Origin: JBJXHN01 sp046233135
GTDB taxonomy: Bacteria; Pseudomonadota; Alphaproteobacteria; Rhodospirillales; Rhodospirillaceae
NCBI GenBank assembly: GCA_046233135.1
Contig: JBJXHN010000002.1
Coordinates: 959,947 to 1,023,946 of the forward strand
Reading direction: 5' to 3'
Length of the DNA stretch: 64,000 bases
Under the pieces are notes generated by a model. That model was not told where the DNA came from. It made no database searches and saw nothing but the letters and a program-made list of their open reading frames with translations. Position numbers and translations under genes: made by a program. Of this stretch, positions 60,729-64,000 are shown piece by piece. Position 1 is the stretch's first letter. Each line of letters begins with the position of its first letter.

Positions 60729-62422
60729 AAGATGCGTTTGACCCAAAAGAAACCGTAAAGCGGGCTGTGATTTACTGCCGTGTCTCGTCCAGGAAGCAGG
60801 CATCCGAGGGCAGTGGCCTGGAAAGCCAGGAGCACCGCTGCCGGGAGTATGCGGCCTCCAAGGGTTATATGGTGGATGCGGTCTTCCCCGATGATGTCTC
60901 GGGCGGGGGTGATTTTATGAAACGGCCCGGGATGGTCGCCTTGCTGGCCTATCTCGATGCCAAGCCCGATGAGCACTATGTGGTGATCTTTGATGATCTC
61001 AAGCGCTATGCGAGGGATGTGGAGTTCCACCTGAAACTCCGCCGCATCATGGCCGAACGGGGGGCCACACGGGAATGTCTGAACTTCCGGTTCGAGGATA
61101 CGCCCGAGGGCAAGTTCATCGAAACCATGCTGGCGGCGCAAGGGGAGCTTGAGCGGGAGCAAAACGGCAGACAGGTGATCCAGAAGATGAAGGCCCGCAT
61201 CGAGAGAGGGTATTGGGTGTTCCATGCCCCTATCGGCTACCGTTACGAGAAATGCCGCCAGGGCGGCAAGCGACTGGTGCCGGACGAGCCCGCCGCCTCG
61301 GTGATCCGGGAAGCCTTGGAAGGCTATGCGGTGGGACGCTTCGAGACCCAGGTCGAGGTGAAGCGCTTTCTCGAAAGCCAGCCGCTCTATCATCGGGGCA
61401 AGGACGGGCTGGTGCATCCCTCCCGGGTCACGGAACTACTGGAGCGGGTCGTCTATGCCGGATATGTCGAGGCGCCCATGTGGAAGGTCTCCTTGCGGGA
61501 AGGCCAGCATGAGGGGCTGATCACCTACCAGACCTATCTGCGCAATCAGGAACGCTTGAAACAGGGCTCACGGGTGCCTGCCCGCCGGGATATCAATGCC
61601 GACTTCCCCTTGCGGGGCTATGTGCTGTGCGATGAATGCCATGTGCCGCTGCGGGGCGGCTGGTCGAAGGGCAAGAAGCAGCACCATCCCTATTATCTGT
61701 GCCAGAACAAAAATTGTAACTGCTACGGCAAGTCGATTCGCCGGGCGGATATGGAGGGCGCCTTCGAAACCATGCTGAGAAGGTTGGAGCCCGGGCATGG
61801 GCTCACCGATCTGCTCAAGACGATGGTCATTGATGCCTGGGGTCAACGGATGGATCAGGCCAAGCACATCAAAGCGGGTGTGGAGCGGGAGCTTGCCGAT
61901 CTCGACAAACAGATCGACATTTTGGCGGATCGCATCGTTGAAAGTCAGAGTAGTGCGGCGATCACAGCCTATGAACGAAAGATTGCGTCACTGGAAAAAC
62001 AAAAGCTGGAGATGCGGGATCGAGCGGTGAATCACACCCAGCCGAAGGCCACCTTGGGACAAGTGCTAGAACACGCCCTGGGGTTCGTGCAAAACCCTTG
62101 GAAACTCTGGCAAAGCGGCGATCTGACGATCCGAAAACTGGTGCTCAGAATGGTGTTTGCGGAGCGTTTGCGCTACATCCGTGGAATTGGATATAGAACA
62201 CCAAAAACCACCTTACCATTCAAATACTTAGAGCAGTTTCATAACGTAAAAATGGGGGTGGTGGAGGGGAACGGACCAAGTCCGAACCCGACACAAGCGG
62301 CCGACTGGCCGCCGGGCGAAGCCCGGCCCATCGGAGGCGTCCGCGTAGCGGACTGCCGTGAGATATGGAAAATGGTGGGCGCGACTGGGATTGAACCAGT
62401 GACCCCTACGATGTCAACGTAG
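60725..62422 (+). CDS. large serine recombinase (site-specific integrase)
   Basis: 565 residues. The resolvase domain has the catalytic Ser in 'VIYCRVSSRKQASEGSGLESQ', 'FDDLKRYARD' and 'AAQGELEREQNGRQVIQKMKAR'. The recombinase domain follows, then a zinc ribbon ('YVLCDECHVPLRGGW...YYLCQNKNCNCYG') and a coiled-coil ('ELADLDKQIDILADRI'). The last 50 residues are not native: residues after about 515 come from palindromic repeat copy B, then read into tRNA-Val, ending '...GATGIEPVTPTMST'. The native stop was probably lost on integration. It drives island integration and excision. Confidence 0.92.
   Translation: MKDAFDPKETVKRAVIYCRVSSRKQASEGSGLESQEHRCREYAASKGYMVDAVFPDDVSGGGDFMKRPGMVALLAYLDAKPDEHYVVIFDDLKRYARDVEFHLKLRRIMAERGATRECLNFRFEDTPEGKFIETMLAAQGELEREQNGRQVIQKMKARIERGYWVFHAPIGYRYEKCRQGGKRLVPDEPAASVIREALEGYAVGRFETQVEVKRFLESQPLYHRGKDGLVHPSRVTELLERVVYAGYVEAPMWKVSLREGQHEGLITYQTYLRNQERLKQGSRVPARRDINADFPLRGYVLCDECHVPLRGGWSKGKKQHHPYYLCQNKNCNCYGKSIRRADMEGAFETMLRRLEPGHGLTDLLKTMVIDAWGQRMDQAKHIKAGVERELADLDKQIDILADRIVESQSSAAITAYERKIASLEKQKLEMRDRAVNHTQPKATLGQVLEHALGFVQNPWKLWQSGDLTIRKLVLRMVFAERLRYIRGIGYRTPKTTLPFKYLEQFHNVKMGVVEGNGPSPNPTQAADWPPGEARPIGGVRVADCREIWKMVGATGIEPVTPTMST
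62273..62366 (+). repeat. interspersed palindromic element, copy B (in recombinase gene)
   Basis: About 94 bp, roughly 85% identical by eye to 4555-4648, in the same reading frame (S-P-N-P-T-Q-A-A-D-W-P-P-G-E-A-R-P-I-G). It carries the same three short hairpins. It lies six bases from the encoded 3' CCA of tRNA-Val, so it was either next to the tRNA before integration or arrived later. Confidence 0.8.
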
Positions 62423-62447
62423 TGCTCTCCCGCTGAGCTACGCGCCC
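62373..62447 (-). tRNA. tRNA-Val (anticodon GAC)
   Basis: 75 nt including an encoded CCA. Acceptor stem GGGCGCG/CGCGCCC, D-arm GCTC-AGCGGGA-GAGC, anticodon stem CTACG/CGTAG with loop TTGACAT (anticodon GAC), and T-arm ACTGG-TTCAATC-CCAGT. Its 3' end faces the island, and the serine recombinase frame runs into it, so it is the probable integration locus. Confidence 0.95.
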
Positions 62448-62648
62448 ACTGTCCGGACCGGGTGGTCGGGAGGTGCCGTCGGCTGGTTTGGCGGGAAGCG
62501 GGAGCCCCCACCGCCGTCGGAGATCGGCCTTGTACAGGGACCCCATGACCAATGCAACAGTTTCTTTTCGAAAAAATGCATTCTCCTGTGCACCCGGGGG
62601 ATCGGCTGAACGGTGGTGCGTCGGCGCAAGCATGCCTATACTTGGGCT

Positions 62649-63548
62649 ATGGACGCGATGCGGAACATGGGTCCCGAGGGGTGCCCGCCATTCGAAGTGT
62701 TGGTGCCTGACCGGCAAACCCTGGGGCTCGTTTTGGCTTCCCCCCATTCGGGCACCTATTACCCGGACAGTTTCACGCAAATCTCCCGGCTGGATGCCCG
62801 GACCCTGCGGCGGTCTGAAGACACCTTCGTCGACGAACTGGTGGACTTCGCCCCGCAGATGGGGGCGCCGCTGATGCGCGCGGTTTATCCCCGGGCCTAT
62901 CTTGATCTCAACCGCGAACCCTACGAACTGGATCCGGGGATGTTCGACGATCCGTTGCCGGCTTATGTGAATGCCGGCTCCCCCCGAGTGGCGGCGGGGT
63001 TGGGGACGATTGCCAAGGTGGTCGGGTCCGGCGCGGACATCTATCGGCGCAAGCTGCGATTCGCCGAAGCGCTTGACCGCATCGAGACGGTCTACTTCCC
63101 CTACCATGCCGCCCTGAAAGGGTTGGTGGACCGCACGGTCTCCCAATTCGGGTGCTGTATCCTGGTGGATTGCCATTCGATGCCCTCGGGCAGTCCCGGC
63201 ATGCTGGTGGACAGCAAGCCGGACATGGTGCTGGGGGACCGTCACGGGCTGTCCTGTCATCCGGCGGTCACCCTGGCTGTCGAACAGGTGTTGCGCGCTG
63301 CCGGGTATCGGGTGGCGCGGAACATGCCCTATGCCGGGGGCTACACAACGGCCCACTACGGGCGCCCCGGTGCGCGGGTCCATGCGCTGCAGATCGAGAT
63401 TTCCCGGCATCTCTACATGGATGAACGCACCCACGAGCGGCTGGAGTCCCTTGAGACCGTGCGCGAAGGGATGCGGGCGGCCATCAAGGCGCTGGCGGCT
63501 TTGACCGCCGCCGACCTGCGGCCGGGGCGGGCGTTTTCGCTCAGCTGA
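62649..63548 (+). CDS. N-formylglutamate amidohydrolase family protein
   Basis: 299 residues. It shows 'GLVLASPHSGTYYP', 'DTFVDELVDFAP', 'YPRAYLDLNREPYELD', 'ILVDCHSMPS' and 'ALQIEISRHLYMDE', with the zinc/catalytic His, Asp and Glu residues of the HutG/FGase family. It hydrolyses N-formyl-glutamate or related amides; no hut genes are near. The ATG at 62649 is preferred over upstream GTGs at 62613-62616. Confidence 0.9.
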   Translation: MDAMRNMGPEGCPPFEVLVPDRQTLGLVLASPHSGTYYPDSFTQISRLDARTLRRSEDTFVDELVDFAPQMGAPLMRAVYPRAYLDLNREPYELDPGMFDDPLPAYVNAGSPRVAAGLGTIAKVVGSGADIYRRKLRFAEALDRIETVYFPYHAALKGLVDRTVSQFGCCILVDCHSMPSGSPGMLVDSKPDMVLGDRHGLSCHPAVTLAVEQVLRAAGYRVARNMPYAGGYTTAHYGRPGARVHALQIEISRHLYMDERTHERLESLETVREGMRAAIKALAALTAADLRPGRAFSLS

Positions 63549-63687
63549 CCCTTGGGGAGCCGAGGCCCTTAGGGCGAGTCCGCTCCTCCGGTGGAAGAGG
63601 GGAGGACACGACCCGTCGTGATGGCGGGGGGGCAGTGGGAGAAAATCCCGTATCTCCAAGGGGGTGCAAAAAAGTTTCATAAAGTCG

Positions 63688-63716
63688 TTGACGCGGTGCG
63701 GCGAGGGGTCTAGAAA
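63688..63716 (+). promoter_or_regulatory. rrn promoter P1
   Basis: TTGACG (63688-63693), exactly 17 bases, TAGAAA (63711-63716), preceded by an A-rich UP-like tract (AAAAAAGTTTCATAAAG). The start region reads CCGGCCTCCCGACG, repeated at P2. Confidence 0.8.
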
Positions 63717-63823
63717 CCGGCCTCCCGACGCCGAGAGGCGCTGGGGGCCTCCGGTCCTCCGGAGCTGATTTCTCAAGCAGTTACGGCCTTTTGGCCGGCG
63801 AGAAAAAAGCTTCAAAAAAGTGG

Positions 63824-63852
63824 TTGACAGGGGGTTGGGCGGGCAGTAAAAA
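63824..63852 (+). promoter_or_regulatory. rrn promoter P2 and leader
   Basis: TTGACA (63824-63829), 17 bases, TAAAAA (63847-63852), with an A-rich UP-like tract (GAAAAAAGCTTCAAAAAAG) and the start region CCGCCTCCCACGACG. The remaining leader to 64000 ends in CTGTTTGACATTGTAAAAGAA, the usual sequence just before 16S rRNA in alphaproteobacteria. The gap 63549-64000 holds no gene apart from these signals. Confidence 0.82.
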
Positions 63853-64000
63853 CCGCCTCCCACGACGGACCGGCCGGCAAGGCCAAGACGGCGTGGCAAG
63901 ATTTACCGGCTCCGGCCGGATGAGTACTTGGGGTTCTCGCCCCGCTGTTTACTTCGAGGCCTGCGCCTCGGCTGCTGTTTGACATTGTAAAAGAATACGC

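Noticed and set aside
1..64000. CRISPR arrays or complete insertion sequences
   Set aside because: No regularly spaced direct repeats and no transposase gene were seen; the only recombinases are two serine recombinases.

Overview
This 64 kb window is GC-rich chromosome from an alphaproteobacterium. The operon style, the PutA without a DNA-binding domain, the DgcN/DgcA pair, the MmgR-like sRNA and the rRNA leader suggest Rhodospirillales or a relative; this is inference, because no rRNA is present. About 1-43 kb and 62.4-64 kb look like core chromosome. About 45-62.4 kb is a mobile island of mixed, lower GC, flanked by a decayed paoABC locus and by tRNA-Val(GAC).

Core, left part. A REP-like element opens the window. 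Then come a 2OG-Fe(II) oxygenase, a MAPEG protein, a membrane protein paired with a patatin-like lipase, putA, a CheW-type adaptor, and a glutamate-synthase-like/poxB pair. A tight minus-strand operon follows, from 21.2 to 12.3 kb: large transglutaminase/DUF2126, ATP-grasp/alpha-E fusion, small transglutaminase and a polytopic membrane protein. It resembles known amidoligase/transglutaminase peptide-modification clusters. Next are a macro-domain protein, a CaiB-type CoA transferase, a YdcF protein, a methyltransferase, a GGDEF cyclase, the D-glutamate catabolic genes dgcN-dgcA, and a matB-like ligase.

Trehalose block (32.6-41.65 kb). glk, otsA, a GH65 phosphorylase, otsB and a beta-phosphoglucomutase encode both synthesis (OtsA/OtsB) and phosphorolytic recovery (GH65, beta-PGM, Glk) of a glucose disaccharide, most simply trehalose. 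A LysR/SDR/carboxymuconolactone-decarboxylase cassette with divergent promoters interrupts the block. A lytic transglycosylase and a probable MmgR/ar8-type sRNA follow, then the broken paoABC genes.

Island (about 45-62.4 kb). It carries a mobilization set (small ORF, mobC, relaxase, coupling protein), a ParDE toxin-antitoxin pair, a resolvase, and an AT-rich DUF3644 (HEPN-like) plus Cys-rich pair. Next are ardA, a 520-bp noncoding stretch full of inverted repeats, and an AT-rich minus-strand cassette: candidate immunity protein, candidate BECR-type toxin with Arg-rich tail, a second soluble coupling protein and a membrane protein. An HExxH metallopeptidase and a large serine recombinase at the tRNA-Val end complete it. 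No VirB mating-pair genes are present. The immunity/toxin/coupling-protein cassette is the best candidate for an undescribed system.

Right end. After tRNA-Val come an N-formylglutamate-amidohydrolase-like gene and two tandem strong promoters with a leader typical of an rRNA operon; 16S should begin just past the window. A roughly 95-bp palindromic repeat occurs twice, in the same reading frame, inside two unrelated genes (patatin N-terminus and recombinase C-terminus).
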